Shown piece after piece: positions 24,587-33,310 of a stretch of 64,000 nt of DNA (positions are counted from its first letter, which is position 1; every line of letters starts with the position of its first letter). The DNA is from Victivallis sp. Marseille-Q1083. GTDB lineage: Bacteria; Verrucomicrobiota; Lentisphaeria; Victivallales; Victivallaceae. The notes under the pieces are model-generated. The model had not been told where the DNA came from. It did no database searches and saw nothing but the letters and a program-made list of their open reading frames with translations. Both the position numbers and the translations under genes were made by a program. The stretch is taken from contig NZ_CAHJXL010000001.1 in the NCBI RefSeq assembly GCF_903645315.1, forward strand, positions 558,001 through 622,000, in the 5' to 3' direction.

Positions 24587-26237
24587 AATAACGAAAACTC
24601 CGTTGCAGCACCGTATCCACCCCGTCCAAGTCCGGGTCGAGAAACGGATAATCGGCATTGTAATGCAGGCCGCGGCTCTCTTTGCGGCTCAGCGCCGAAT
24701 CGATGATCAGCTCCGCCACCGTCGCGATGTTGCGCAGTTCCAGCAAGTCCGGCGTGACGTAGAAGTCCCAGTAATATTTCTCGATCTCCTTGCGGATCAT
24801 CTTGATGCGCGCCTTGGCCCGTTCCAGCCGCTTGGTCGTCCGGAAAATGCCGACGTAGTCCCACATGAACCGGCGGATCTCCTCCCAGTTGTGGGCGATG
24901 ACCACCTGCTCGTCCGAATCGGTCGCGTTGCCGCAACTCCAGACCGGCACCTGCAGCGCCTGCGGTTCCCGCTTCAACGACGGCAGCGCCCGCTGAATGT
25001 GGGCGGCAACGAATTTCGAAACCACCAATCCCTCCAGCAGGCTGTTGCTCGCCAGCCGGTTGGCGCCGTGCAAACCGGTACAGGCGCATTCACCGACGGC
25101 GTACAGACCGTGAATCCCGGTATAGCCGTTGACATCGGTCTCGACGCCGCCGCAAACGAAATGGGCGGCCGGCACCACCGGAATCAGATCTTTGGACATA
25201 TTGATGCCGGATTCGAGGCATTTTTCAAAGATATTCGGAAAACGCAGCTTCAATTTCTCCTCCGGCACATGCCGGATATCGAGATAGACGCACTCTTCGC
25301 CGCGGCGCTTCATCTCGTTGTCGATCGCCCGGGCGACGACGTCGCGCGGCGCCAGGCTCTTCATCGGATGGTATTTCTGCATGAATTCGACATAACGGCC
25401 GTCGGTGTCCCGCACTTTGAGCACCGCGCCCTCGCCGCGCACCGCTTCACTGATCAGGAAAGAACGCATCTGCGGGTTGTAGAGGATAGTCGGATGGAAC
25501 TGGATGAATTCCATATTGACGATCTTCGCGCCGGCCCGATAGCCCATCGCAATGCCGCTGCCGCAGGCGACATCCGGGTTGCAGGTGTACAGATAAACCT
25601 TGCCGGCGCCGCCGCAGGCCAGCGTCGTCGTGTTGGAACGGAAGGTTTTGACCGTATTGCCCCTGACATCCAGCACATAGGCGCCGAAACAGTGATTGTC
25701 GCCCGGAATGCCGATCCGCTGCGAAACGATCAAATCGATGGCGATATGATATTCGAAAAAGGTGATGTTGGCATGCTGGCGGCAAGTCCGAATCAACGTC
25801 TCTTCCAACTCCGCGCCGGTGATGTCGCCGGCATGCAGAATCCGCCGCTTGTGGTGGCCGCCCTCGCGGCCGAGGTGATATTCGCCGGGCTCTTCGGTCA
25901 TGCCCAGTTCACCGCGGGTGGTGAAATGAATGCCGTCTTCAATCAGCTCCCGAATCGCCGCCGGCCCCGCCTCGACAATTTGGCGCACGACCGCTTCCTT
26001 GCACAGCCGCGCGCCGGCAATCAGCGTATCCTGGACATGCTCGTCGAACGTATCCTGGATATCGGTGACGCAAGCGATGCCGCCCTGCGCATATTTGGTG
26101 TTCCCCTCATCTACGGTGCGTTTGGACAAGACGGCCACCTGATACCCGGCGTTGGCCAAATGCAACGCCGCCGACAGTCCGGCCACGCCGCTGCCGATTA
26201 CCAGATGGTCAAATTCCAGACATTCCGAATTATTCAT
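24579..26237 (-). CDS. nadB: L-aspartate oxidase
   Basis: A 552-residue flavoprotein of the succinate dehydrogenase/fumarate reductase family that converts L-aspartate to iminoaspartate, the first step of de novo NAD synthesis. The FAD dinucleotide-binding motif is at the start (LVIGSGVAGLSAALHLANAG). NTKYAQGGIACV, the active-site segment HHKRRILHAGDITGAELE and the C-terminal GLHGANRLASNSLLEGLV follow in the expected order. It leads the nadB-pcnB-ubiB operon and diverges from lnt across a short AT-rich region containing a palindrome. Partners nadA and nadC are not in the window. Confidence 0.93.
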   Translation of the reverse strand: MNNSECLEFDHLVIGSGVAGLSAALHLANAGYQVAVLSKRTVDEGNTKYAQGGIACVTDIQDTFDEHVQDTLIAGARLCKEAVVRQIVEAGPAAIRELIEDGIHFTTRGELGMTEEPGEYHLGREGGHHKRRILHAGDITGAELEETLIRTCRQHANITFFEYHIAIDLIVSQRIGIPGDNHCFGAYVLDVRGNTVKTFRSNTTTLACGGAGKVYLYTCNPDVACGSGIAMGYRAGAKIVNMEFIQFHPTILYNPQMRSFLISEAVRGEGAVLKVRDTDGRYVEFMQKYHPMKSLAPRDVVARAIDNEMKRRGEECVYLDIRHVPEEKLKLRFPNIFEKCLESGINMSKDLIPVVPAAHFVCGGVETDVNGYTGIHGLYAVGECACTGLHGANRLASNSLLEGLVVSKFVAAHIQRALPSLKREPQALQVPVWSCGNATDSDEQVVIAHNWEEIRRFMWDYVGIFRTTKRLERAKARIKMIRKEIEKYYWDFYVTPDLLELRNIATVAELIIDSALSRKESRGLHYNADYPFLDPDLDGVDTVLQRSFRYYD

Positions 26238-26274
26238 TTTTAACCATTCATACTAAGTTGATTGCCATTTTTGA

Positions 26275-26291
26275 TTTTACATTGCGTAAAA
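26275..26291. promoter_or_regulatory. palindrome between nadB and lnt
   Basis: TTTTAC-ATTGC-GTAAAA is a perfect 6-bp inverted repeat with a 5-base centre, 38 bases upstream of the nadB start. The position fits an operator for a dimeric repressor of NAD synthesis, but the sequence does not match a regulator box I can name with confidence. Confidence 0.35.
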
Positions 26292-26377
26292 CAGGGTTAA
26301 ATTAACACAAAACAGTGCACAATGCAATGAATAAACTTGATTTTCCGGCCGATATTGCCGGTTTTTCCGGAGAAACA

Positions 26378-28138
26378 ATGGAAACTGACCCCGTAGTGGC
26401 AACGCCGGGAAACGCCGGCGTTCCGAATGAAAAATACCTGTTGTCCAAGCGTCGATTTTTCGGTTATCTGCTGCTGATGTTCGGTTCCGGCTGGCTGATG
26501 AGCACCGCGCTGCCGCCGTTGAACTGGCATGCCGTCGCCTTCGTCGCGCTGATCCTGCCCGGCTATCTGCTGCTCGGACGCGCCAAGCTGCCGGCGCTGG
26601 CCGGCGGCTTCTGCTACGGGCTGGGCTGGGCGTTTCCCTCGTTCTACTGGCTGCGGGAAATCAATCCGGTGCTGCCGTACCTGATGGCGCCGGTTCTCGG
26701 GCTGTATCTGGCGGTGTGGGCGCTCGGCTTCGCCGTGCTCCACCGCTGGCTGCTGATCCCGCTCGACATCCAACTGGCCGGCGCGGAAGCGGTCAGGAAA
26801 TTCGCCCGCAACCAGCCGTGGCGCGAACTCTTTTTCACCGTGGCGGTCAGCGCGCTGTACTGCATCATCGAGCATTTGCGCTCCGGGCCGCTGCCGTGGA
26901 ACTATTTGTCCGCCACCCAATGGCAAAATCTGTCGCTGATCCAGATCTGTTCGGTCACCGGCACCTATGGCGTCACCTTTCTAATCGTCTTCCTGAACAT
27001 CTCCATCGCGCTGGCTGTCCGCAACGGCCTGCGCCTGTACGGTTCCGGCCGCTATCCGCGCCCGTGGCCGTTCCTGACCGCGCTGGTGCTGCTGATGCTC
27101 GCGCTGCTTTTCGGCGTCGCGCTCGACCGCAGCCGGGCGGCCCGGGACGGCGCTACCGCCACGGTGCGGCTCGGCCTGCTCCAGGGCGACATCTCCCAGC
27201 GCCGTTCCGCCTCCGATGCCGAAGCGCAGGAAGCGCTCGACGTCTATATGGAGCTCTCCCGCAAAGTGGCGCCGTTGCGGCCGGATCTGCTGATCTGGCC
27301 GGAAACCGCCGTGCCGTTTCCGCTGATGGCCGCCCACCCGCTGTGTGAAAGCTACCGGGCGCGCGTGGCGCAACTGATTCTGGATTATCGGGTACCGATG
27401 CTGCTCGGCAGCGTCGACTATCGGCCACGGCCGGATAGCGGCGAAATCGAGGTGTACAACACGGCGCTGCTGCTGGACACCGCGCCCGAAATCGTCGACC
27501 GTTACGATAAAATCAATCCGGTGCCGTTCGGCGAATATGTCCCGTTCCGGCGCTGGCTGCCCGACTGGGCGATCCGGCTCATCGACATGAATCGCGACCT
27601 GACCGCCGGCACCGATTTTTCGCCGCTGGCTCTGCCGCAGCGGGAGGAGATCAAACTCGGCATGAGCATCTGTTACGAAGACGTTTTCCCCTATATCGCC
27701 CGCCGGGAAGCGGAACTCGGCGCCAATCTGCTGCTGGTCATCACCAATGACGCCTGGTATCCGACCAGTTCCGAACCGGAGCAGCACCTGGCCAACGCCG
27801 TGTTCCGGGCCGTCGAGACCGGGCTGCCGATGGCGCGCTGCGGCAACAATTCCGCCAGCTGCATCATTCTGCCGAACGGCAAAATCAGCGACGGCTTGTT
27901 CAGCGATGCGGCGGGCGAGGCCGATCCGGTGCGACGGGGCCGCGCCTGCGGGGTGCTCAGCGTCGAAGTGCCGCTGAATCCGCCGCCGACCTTTTACACC
28001 CGGTTCGGACCGTGGTTCATCGGCGGCTGCTATCTGCTGGCCGGTGCGGCGTTTGCGGTCTGTTTCGGCCTCTTTCTCGCCAGAAAAAAAGCTCTGCTCA
28101 AACCTTTTACCCCGGAGGAGTCCAGTTCCCATGACTGA
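26378..28138 (+). CDS. lnt: apolipoprotein N-acyltransferase
   Basis: A 586-residue inner-membrane enzyme that adds the third acyl chain to lipoproteins. Several N-terminal membrane helices are followed by a nitrilase-type periplasmic domain with the catalytic triad E309 (WPETA), K378 (YDKINPVPFGEYVP) and C432 (SICYEDVF); the spacing matches the E. coli enzyme closely. A last membrane helix ends the protein (FIGGCYLLAGAAFAVCFGLFL). I chose the ATG at 26378 because CCGGAG lies 7 bases upstream; in-frame starts at 26315 (GTG) and 26327 lack one. It opens a tight operon with the HIT, DUF89 and HAD genes. Confidence 0.9.
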   Translation: METDPVVATPGNAGVPNEKYLLSKRRFFGYLLLMFGSGWLMSTALPPLNWHAVAFVALILPGYLLLGRAKLPALAGGFCYGLGWAFPSFYWLREINPVLPYLMAPVLGLYLAVWALGFAVLHRWLLIPLDIQLAGAEAVRKFARNQPWRELFFTVAVSALYCIIEHLRSGPLPWNYLSATQWQNLSLIQICSVTGTYGVTFLIVFLNISIALAVRNGLRLYGSGRYPRPWPFLTALVLLMLALLFGVALDRSRAARDGATATVRLGLLQGDISQRRSASDAEAQEALDVYMELSRKVAPLRPDLLIWPETAVPFPLMAAHPLCESYRARVAQLILDYRVPMLLGSVDYRPRPDSGEIEVYNTALLLDTAPEIVDRYDKINPVPFGEYVPFRRWLPDWAIRLIDMNRDLTAGTDFSPLALPQREEIKLGMSICYEDVFPYIARREAELGANLLLVITNDAWYPTSSEPEQHLANAVFRAVETGLPMARCGNNSASCIILPNGKISDGLFSDAAGEADPVRRGRACGVLSVEVPLNPPPTFYTRFGPWFIGGCYLLAGAAFAVCFGLFLARKKALLKPFTPEESSSHD

Positions 28139-28631
28139 AAACCGTCCATTGTGGGCGCCGTGGCGCATCGCGTTCATCCGCGGCCCGAAGGAAAACCGTT
28201 GTTTTCTCTGCGACAACCGTCACCCCAATCCGGCATCGCCGGAAGAGGAATTGATCGTCCACCGCGGTCAGACCGCCTTCGCCATCCTGAACCGTTATCC
28301 GTACAATTCCGGCCACCTGCTGGTCGCGCCTTACCGCCATGTCGGCGATATCGCCGAACTGGAAAAAGCGGAACGTTACGAACTGATGGACCTCTGCGTC
28401 GAGGCCAAGACTGTCCTGCAGGAGCTGTTGAAACCGGAAGCGTTCAACGTCGGCTTCAACCTCGGCAAAGCGGCCGGCGCCGGCGTCGCCGACCATCTGC
28501 ATCTGCACATCGTGCCGCGCTGGAACGGCGACACCAATTTCATGCCGGTGCTGGCCGACACCCGCTGCATTCCCGAAGCGCTGACCGCGACGGCGGAGCT
28601 GGTCCGGCAGCATTGGAGCCAACGCCCATGA
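28131..28631 (+). CDS. HIT-family nucleotide hydrolase/phosphorylase
   Basis: A 166-residue histidine-triad protein. The catalytic triad is in DHLHLHIVPRWNGD, preceded by the nucleotide-binding helix FNVGFNLGKAAGAG. The N-terminal CFLCDN supplies a Cys pair often used for zinc in the Ap4A phosphorylase/hydrolase branch, and SGHLLVAPYRHV is the conserved strand. It probably cleaves a dinucleoside polyphosphate or nucleotide conjugate. The ATG at 28131 overlaps the end of lnt by 8 bases and follows GGAGGAG. Confidence 0.85.
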   Translation: MTENRPLWAPWRIAFIRGPKENRCFLCDNRHPNPASPEEELIVHRGQTAFAILNRYPYNSGHLLVAPYRHVGDIAELEKAERYELMDLCVEAKTVLQELLKPEAFNVGFNLGKAAGAGVADHLHLHIVPRWNGDTNFMPVLADTRCIPEALTATAELVRQHWSQRP

Positions 28632-29509
28632 AGCTGAAAGTCGGCTGTTTGTCCTGCGTCCTCTGCCATGCGGTCCGGCTGACGGAACACCCGTCGTTTC
28701 AGCCCCGGGAGCGGGAGCGTTATGCGGAAGCGATCCTGAAGGAAGCGGCCAAGTTGGACTGGAACGCCACGCCGCCGGAATACGCCGGACGGCTGCACAA
28801 AGCCCTGCACCGGATTTCCGGCACCGCCGATCTGTTCCGCACCGAAAAGGATCATTCGACTCAACTGGCGTTGCGCCTGCTGCCGCATTGCCGGGAGTTG
28901 ATCAACGCGCTGCCGCCGGCAGCGCAATTCGGCGCCATCGTCAAACTGGTCATCGGCGGCAACATCATCGACTACGGCGCCGACGCCAATTTTTCGCTGG
29001 ACACCGTTCAGGCGGCGATGGCCGCGGTGCCGCATATGCCGCTGGAGCAAACGGCGATCGACGAACTGGAAGCGGCGATGAGCGCGGCGCATACCGTCTT
29101 CTACCTGCTGGACAACTGCGGCGAAGCGGTTTTCGACCAACTGCTGATCGAGCGGTTCGCCGATAAAATCACCCTCGGCGTGCGCGGCGGGCCGATCCTG
29201 AACGACATCACTCCGCGCGAGCTGGCCGATTCCGGGTTGGGCGCCTATCCGTTCGTCGATACCGGCGACGCCATTCCCGGCGTCTCGCTCACCGATTCCG
29301 CTCCGGCTTTTCTGGCGGCGATGTGCGCCGCCGATCTGGTTGTCGCCAAAGGACAGGGCAACTTCGAATCACTCGGCGAATACGACCGGCCGATCTTTTA
29401 CCTGCTGCGGATCAAATGTCCGGTGATCGCCGCCGAGACGGGGGTGCCGTTCGGATCGCTCTGCCTGAAACACCGCAACCTTCCAACCGGCAGGGAAACC
29501 GCCTCATGA
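28628..29509 (+). CDS. DUF89/ARMT1-family damage-control phosphatase
   Basis: A 293-residue metal-dependent phosphatase of the DUF89 family. The N-terminal CxxC (VGCLSCVLCHAVRL) marks the prokaryotic subfamily. The active-site regions are VFYLLDNCGEAVFD, with the nucleophile-side Asp-Asn, and VVAKGQGNFESL, the family signature. Such enzymes remove phosphate from damaged or side-product metabolites. It overlaps the HIT gene upstream and the HAD phosphatase downstream by 4 bases each, so three phosphoryl-group hydrolases are made together, consistent with metabolite repair. Confidence 0.82.
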   Translation: MKLKVGCLSCVLCHAVRLTEHPSFQPRERERYAEAILKEAAKLDWNATPPEYAGRLHKALHRISGTADLFRTEKDHSTQLALRLLPHCRELINALPPAAQFGAIVKLVIGGNIIDYGADANFSLDTVQAAMAAVPHMPLEQTAIDELEAAMSAAHTVFYLLDNCGEAVFDQLLIERFADKITLGVRGGPILNDITPRELADSGLGAYPFVDTGDAIPGVSLTDSAPAFLAAMCAADLVVAKGQGNFESLGEYDRPIFYLLRIKCPVIAAETGVPFGSLCLKHRNLPTGRETAS

Positions 29510-30138
29510 TCAAAGGCATTTTATTCGACTTCGACGGGACCATCGCCGACACGCTCAGACTGTGCATCGCCGGGTTCCGGCAAGCGATCGAACCGCTGGC
29601 CGGACGGACGGTTTCCGATCAGGAAATCATTGCGACCTTCGGCCCCAGCGAAGAAGGAACGATCCGGCAGTTGGCGCCGCACGCCTGCGAGCGCGGCATC
29701 GCCGCTTATTTGAAAGCCTACCGGGAGCTGCACGGCCTGTGCCCGGCCCCGTTTCCCGGCATCGTCGAGCTGCTGCACGAGTTGCGGCTGCGGGGGATAC
29801 TGACGGCGCTGGTCACCGGCAAAGGAGCGTCCAGCTGCCGGATTTCGCTGGAATACTACGGCATTGCCGATTGTTTCGACCGCATTCAGACCGGCAGTCC
29901 CGCCGGGCCGGTCAAGCCGCAGTGCATCCGGGCGGTTCTGGCCGAATTGGCCTTGACTCCGCAGGAAGCGCTTTACGTCGGCGACTCCGCCAGCGACATT
30001 CAGGCCGCCCGGGAAGTCGGCGTCGAAACCCTGGCCGCCGCCTGGGCAACCACCGCCGACATTCAGGAATTGCAGCGCCAGCAGCCGCTGGCCTTGTTTT
30101 CGACCGTCGCCGGGCTGCGGAATTATCTGCTGGCGTAA
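29506..30138 (+). CDS. HAD-family hydrolase, phosphoglycolate phosphatase-like
   Basis: A 210-residue haloacid dehalogenase-like phosphatase with all four motifs: nucleophile DFDGTIADT, motif II ALVTGKGAS, the Lys in GPVKPQCI and the acidic motif YVGDSASDIQAA. The helical cap between motifs I and II is of the C1 type, as in phosphoglycolate phosphatase. The substrate cannot be assigned. It is last in the lnt operon and converges on the GH172-like gene 15 bases later. Confidence 0.85.
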   Translation: MIKGILFDFDGTIADTLRLCIAGFRQAIEPLAGRTVSDQEIIATFGPSEEGTIRQLAPHACERGIAAYLKAYRELHGLCPAPFPGIVELLHELRLRGILTALVTGKGASSCRISLEYYGIADCFDRIQTGSPAGPVKPQCIRAVLAELALTPQEALYVGDSASDIQAAREVGVETLAAAWATTADIQELQRQQPLALFSTVAGLRNYLLA

Positions 30139-30152
30139 AATTGCGCCGATCG

Positions 30153-32096
30153 CTAAAGCAGTGAAAACACGCGGTATTCCAGCTCGTTCCAACTCCGGCC
30201 GGCACCGCGGTCGACCGGACGGACGGTAATTTTCAGTTGCGCCTTGCCGGCCGTATAAGCGGCCGGCACGACGAATTCATCCTCCAGCAACCGGCAGAAC
30301 GGATTGCGGTCGGCAAAATACCAGAGGCGTTCCTTCACCTTCACCCCGTCCACATAAATTTCCGCCGCCTGCCGGCCGGTTCGCTGGTCGGACACCCGGC
30401 GCAGGATCACGCCGCGGTTGCCCGGCAGAACCCGGACGCAGAACTCGCTCCGCTCAAAATTTCCGAACCCCCGAAAAGTAAACGGCACATCCCAGGCATC
30501 CCCTTCGAAGGAAGAAGTGACCTCCAATGTTTCGGCGCTGTCGGCAACGCGATAGGCATGGCTGCCGTCGCCGGGCACAAAACCGTCGGTTTCGACCATA
30601 TCCGGTTCGTGTTCCCCGTAATAGAGCAATGCGCCGGAATGGGTACTGACTGTTGTATTGGCGCCGTAGCGGTCCTCGATGCCGAACCGCAGTTTGGTAT
30701 GAAAACAGTAAGCATCCGGAAAGGTCAGGCGAACCATGTTCCAGCGGTCATTGCCGGTGCCGTCGTAAGCGGTGACCGGATTCTGCTGCGGCGGCGCGAC
30801 GAATCCCCAGCCGTAACAGACATAACTTTCGGAGCCGTCGCTTTCGATCTGCGGGGTCCGGAAATCGTCGAAATAGACCCGGACATCGCCTTCGCAGAAT
30901 CCGTCGCCGGGACAGGTGACCACCGCCGCCGCCAGATGGCCGGAACCGCGGACGACGGCGATGACCGAATCGTCGCCCAGCACCTGAGTCTGCGCCGGAT
31001 AATATGCCGATGCCCTGAAATGCATCGCCTGTTCGGCCGGATAGGAGAATACCGCCGGCGGCACGATCTTCACTTCAGCCTCAAAAGCAACCGCCATCTC
31101 GGCGGTATTGACCAGATCCAGCCGGGCATATTGCCAGAACGGCATCGGGAACCGGTTGTAGAATCTGCCGTCAACCGTCGAGCCCAGCAAAGGCAGTTCG
31201 ATATCGTGATATCCCAGTTCGTTGCCGAAAAATGCCCCGAACGGCAAATCAACCGCCGGCTCCGGCTCGTTCTCCCAATAAAGCCGCACCCGCAGCGAAT
31301 GACGCATTGCCGGAGTCAGGCCGGGAATGCGGAACGCGATGGCGGCAATCGCTCCCGGCCCGGCCTGTTCGAGAATGGTCTGCCGGGCATGGCCGGGTAC
31401 TTCGCCGGCGGCCGTAACCGTTTCGCAATCTCCGTCGCGCCAGGGCCCGGCCGATCGCCGCCAGGCCTCCAGGACCGCCTCGCATTTCCCGCTACCGCGA
31501 AAGGTGGCCACCCCAGCGGCATCCGGATAGCTTTGATACATGACATGTCCCCAGCCACCGCCGCCGGCCGCTTTGTCATTGCCTTCCAGCTTGACTGAAG
31601 AAGTGATCCGGCAGGAGCGGGCAAACGCCATCGGGACAAAAGAACGGACCACCCAGATCGGTCCCCGGCCGCCGTCTTCCGGACCGACAAAAACATCGGC
31701 CAACGGCGGCACAAAAGGAAATTTTTTGCCGAATTCAGATTGCCTGATGACGAAAGCCGGTTCCTTTTCGCCGTCGAAATAAAAGCGGAACACCGGTTCC
31801 GGACTGGTCGGATAACGGTGCTGGACAAAATTATACAAACAGCCGGGACCGTCAACATCGAAAATCACCCACTCGCCGTTCTCATCCTGGTAAAGATGCC
31901 AGTCCCAGTCGGCGTTGCCGCCGCGTTTGTCGATGCTGCCCTCATAATGCGTCCGCACTCCCGGCGTCCGGCGGAACGGCAGATACCGGCAGTCGATCAG
32001 CGATTGTTCGCCCCGATAGTTTTCCGGCGCCGTTTCGGCGGCGACCGCCAGCGGCATCGCCGCCGCTGCGAATAAAAATTTACCGAACAGATTCAT
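30153..32096 (-). CDS. exported DUF2961/GH172-like glycosidase
   Basis: A 647-residue protein with a signal peptide (MNLFGKFLFAAAAMPLAVAAE). The first ~330 residues follow the DUF2961 pattern (WVIFDVDGPGCLYNFVQHRY, FRFYFDGEKEPAFVI, PMAFARSCRITSS, WGHVMYQSYPD, PFGAFFGNELGYHDIELPLLG). DUF2961 is now glycoside hydrolase family 172, which includes alpha-D-fructofuranosidase and arabinofuranosidase activities on furanose sugars. The second half (about 340-647) contains another beta-sandwich region (FCEGDVRVYFDDF, DRWNMVRLTFPDAYCFHTKL), possibly a second copy of the fold. It diverges from an AraC regulator and probably cleaves a furanosidic side chain outside the cytoplasm. Confidence 0.78.
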   Translation of the reverse strand: MNLFGKFLFAAAAMPLAVAAETAPENYRGEQSLIDCRYLPFRRTPGVRTHYEGSIDKRGGNADWDWHLYQDENGEWVIFDVDGPGCLYNFVQHRYPTSPEPVFRFYFDGEKEPAFVIRQSEFGKKFPFVPPLADVFVGPEDGGRGPIWVVRSFVPMAFARSCRITSSVKLEGNDKAAGGGGWGHVMYQSYPDAAGVATFRGSGKCEAVLEAWRRSAGPWRDGDCETVTAAGEVPGHARQTILEQAGPGAIAAIAFRIPGLTPAMRHSLRVRLYWENEPEPAVDLPFGAFFGNELGYHDIELPLLGSTVDGRFYNRFPMPFWQYARLDLVNTAEMAVAFEAEVKIVPPAVFSYPAEQAMHFRASAYYPAQTQVLGDDSVIAVVRGSGHLAAAVVTCPGDGFCEGDVRVYFDDFRTPQIESDGSESYVCYGWGFVAPPQQNPVTAYDGTGNDRWNMVRLTFPDAYCFHTKLRFGIEDRYGANTTVSTHSGALLYYGEHEPDMVETDGFVPGDGSHAYRVADSAETLEVTSSFEGDAWDVPFTFRGFGNFERSEFCVRVLPGNRGVILRRVSDQRTGRQAAEIYVDGVKVKERLWYFADRNPFCRLLEDEFVVPAAYTAGKAQLKITVRPVDRGAGRSWNELEYRVFSLL

Positions 32097-32142
32097 GGTT
32101 TCCTCCCGTCAACCGCTTTGCTTTTTGTAATTCCGTAGTAAT

Positions 32143-32148
32143 AGTATA
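32143..32148 (-). promoter_or_regulatory. -10 element of the GH172 gene, no -35 visible
   Basis: On the minus strand GCTATACT matches the -10 seen at the other loci, but no TTGAC-like box lies 16-18 bases upstream. A promoter lacking -35 next to a divergent AraC gene fits activator-dependent transcription. Confidence 0.5.
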
Positions 32149-32237
32149 GCGTAAACAACGATTTTACGGTATGGGATATCGTACTGTATTTTTGTACTTT
32201 TATACTGTTCTTATAAAAAACAGAAAGAATTCCCCCG

Positions 32238-33131
32238 ATGGAACCGATGCTGAACCTGCCGGATTTACTGCTGAAGTCACTGCACTGGGAATATGACGCC
32301 GGAGCCGCGTTCCAACCGGTCTGCCATCCGGAACTGCCCGAACGGCTTTTCCCCTTCCTGGTCATCGTCTGCCCGCTCAGCGGCAACTATTTCTGCCGCC
32401 TTTCCGACGGCCGGCGGCTGAAAATCGCCCCGGGCGAAGCGCTGCTGGTCCCCAGAGGCATTCCGCACACCGTGGCAATGCCGGAACCCGGCATCCTGCA
32501 TTTCGCCCATATTCAATTCAATCTCTTCCACGGGTGCGATCTGCTGCAATTTTTTCAGGTGCCGTTTCACGTCGGCGGAGAAGCCGCCGGGCAACTGGGG
32601 CGGCTGATCGAAACGCTGCATCGCAATCTGGCCGTCCCGGCCGCCGCCGCCGGCTGGTTCAGCCGGGCCGCCCGCGGCTGGCAGCTGGCGGCCGAACTGC
32701 TGCTGCAATTGCTGGCAATTTCGCCGCCGCAGCCGCAACTTGAGAACCGGCTGCGGGAATTGTCGGAACTGGATGGGGTGCTGCGTTATATCCAGGCCAA
32801 TCTATGCCGGGCGATCTCCCGCCGGGAACTGGCGCGCCTGGCCTCGCTGTCCGAAACCAGATTCCACTACGTATTCAAAAATGCCACCGGCCTGGCACCG
32901 ATGGCATACGTCAGACAAATCAGGATGAAACGCGCCCAGGAACTGCTGATCCGCAGCGACCGGCCGATCGGCGAGATCGCCCCGCTGGCTGGATATCCGG
33001 ATCTTTTCCACTTCTGCAAAAGCTTCAAAAAATCATTCGGAATCACGCCCAACGCCTATCGTCTCGCCTGCCGCCGGCAACTGAACGCGCTCGGCAGCCG
33101 GTCTGCTTCCGTTTTCACTTCCGAAGTATAA
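32238..33131 (+). CDS. AraC-family regulator
   Basis: A 297-residue regulator with an N-terminal cupin-type ligand domain (LKIAPGEALLVPRGIPHTVAM). Two helix-turn-helix motifs form the C-terminal AraC domain (ISRRELARLASLSETRFHYV and PIGEIAPLAGYPDLFHFCKS, then FKKSFGITPNAYR). It is divergent from the GH172-like gene and most likely activates it in response to a breakdown sugar. The ATG at 32238 lacks a strong ribosome site; an in-frame ATG three codons later is an alternative. Confidence 0.85.
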   Translation: MEPMLNLPDLLLKSLHWEYDAGAAFQPVCHPELPERLFPFLVIVCPLSGNYFCRLSDGRRLKIAPGEALLVPRGIPHTVAMPEPGILHFAHIQFNLFHGCDLLQFFQVPFHVGGEAAGQLGRLIETLHRNLAVPAAAAGWFSRAARGWQLAAELLLQLLAISPPQPQLENRLRELSELDGVLRYIQANLCRAISRRELARLASLSETRFHYVFKNATGLAPMAYVRQIRMKRAQELLIRSDRPIGEIAPLAGYPDLFHFCKSFKKSFGITPNAYRLACRRQLNALGSRSASVFTSEV

Positions 33132-33310
33132 AACGCGGTCCGCGCCGCCCGCCGGGCCAATCCGCGCCGGAGGCGGAAAGGGCCGTTCGTTCCAAGTCAT
33201 ACCCGGACCTGATTCAACCGGAAGCGGCGGCATTCCGGTACTTTCAAGAGGATTGCTTCGCCCGTTGACACCGGCGGGCGATTGCTGAAAAACCTCGCAT
33301 CTGGCGACCG

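Noticed and set aside
33132-33310. CGCCCG...CGGGCG hairpin after the AraC gene at 32238
   Set aside because: Six-base stem without a T-run on either strand; too weak to call a terminator.
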